Shown: positions 5,459 through 5,512 of the stretch, in pieces | How the letters are laid out: each line of letters opens with the position of its first letter | Position numbering within the stretch: position 1 is the first letter of the stretch | Assembly: GCA_946480675.1 (NCBI GenBank) | Contig: CAMLKS010000193.1 | Location: forward strand, 1 to 5,512 | DNA from: an uncultured Bacteroidota bacterium | Lineage (GTDB): Bacteria; Bacteroidota; Bacteroidia; Chitinophagales; Chitinophagaceae | DNA length: 5,512 bases | Direction: 5' to 3' | The notes under the pieces: model-generated | Told to the model about the DNA's origin: nothing | Databases searched by the model: none | The model's input: the letters and a program-made list of their open reading frames with translations, nothing else | Made by a program: the position numbers and the translations under genes

Positions 5459-5512
5459 TTACGGCGGTGGGGAAGACACGAACCCGCCATTTATTCTGAA
5501 TAGCCAGTGTTG
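5459..5512 (-). CDS. Possible C-terminal tail of a gene entering from the right edge
   Basis: Read on the minus strand from the right edge, one frame is open for 17 codons (QHWLFRINGGFVSSPPP) to a TAA at 5459-5461. The converging arrangement with the SRPBCC gene would be natural. Seventeen codons are too few to distinguish a real gene end from chance, and another minus frame also stays open here. No function can be suggested. Confidence 0.2.
   Translation of the reverse strand, partial: QHWLFRINGGFVSSPPP

Noticed and set aside
5463..5490. Possible tRNA T-arm on the minus strand (GGGTTCGTGTC)
   Set aside because: The would-be T-loop lacks the conserved A58, the flanking arms do not form a five-pair T-stem, and no D-arm or anticodon arm is visible within the window.

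Overview
The window looks like a chromosomal segment from a member of the Bacteroidota, probably Chitinophagaceae or a close relative. Three things suggest this: promoter-like sites of the Bacteroidota TAnnTTTG (-7) type upstream of each transcription unit, weak or absent Shine-Dalgarno sequences with A-rich leaders, and protein sequences resembling Chitinophagaceae/Flavobacteria homologues. The genus assignment is inference; no search was run.

Layout, left to right. (1) Positions 1-497, minus strand: the first 165 codons of elongation factor G (fusA), continuing past the left edge. (2) Positions 498-773: a divergent promoter region serving fusA leftward and a protease gene rightward. (3) Positions 774-2276, plus: a DegP/HtrA-type envelope serine protease with an N-terminal signal/anchor, an intact His-Asp-Ser triad and two PDZ domains. 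(4) Positions 2277-2479: a spacer with a strong hairpin and then a promoter-like site. (5) Positions 2480-3619 and 3628-4554, plus: a tight two-gene operon encoding a FabH-like ketosynthase III of the DarB type (GTG start) and a flavodoxin-fold protein of the DarA type. Together these are expected to condense two acyl chains into a 1,3-cyclohexanedione and aromatise it to a 2,5-dialkylresorcinol, the lipid half of flexirubin pigments and a free bacterial metabolite or signal. (6) Positions 4555-4876: a 322-bp gene-free spacer with 8-bp-periodic AT-rich repeats in inverted orientation around two 29-bp direct repeats carrying a CCCCTAAAGGGG hairpin, followed by a promoter-like site. (7) Positions 4877-5320, plus: a small SRPBCC (START/Bet v 1-like) protein, closed by a textbook intrinsic terminator at 5351-5375. 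(8) Positions 5321-5512: mostly non-coding sequence with an A7-TA-T7 palindrome and possibly the last 17 codons of a minus-strand gene entering from the right.

Functionally, the window combines housekeeping genes (translation factor, envelope protein quality control) with a compact specialised lipid-phenol pair. The pair lacks, inside this window, the acyl carrier proteins, ketosynthases, dehydratases and ammonia-lyase that accompany dar genes in flexirubin clusters. It therefore appears to be either a detached or stand-alone dialkylresorcinol locus. The SRPBCC gene has its own promoter-like site and a repeat-rich spacer before it, so a link to the pair is only conjecture. I see no CRISPR array, insertion sequence, RNA gene or defence system.
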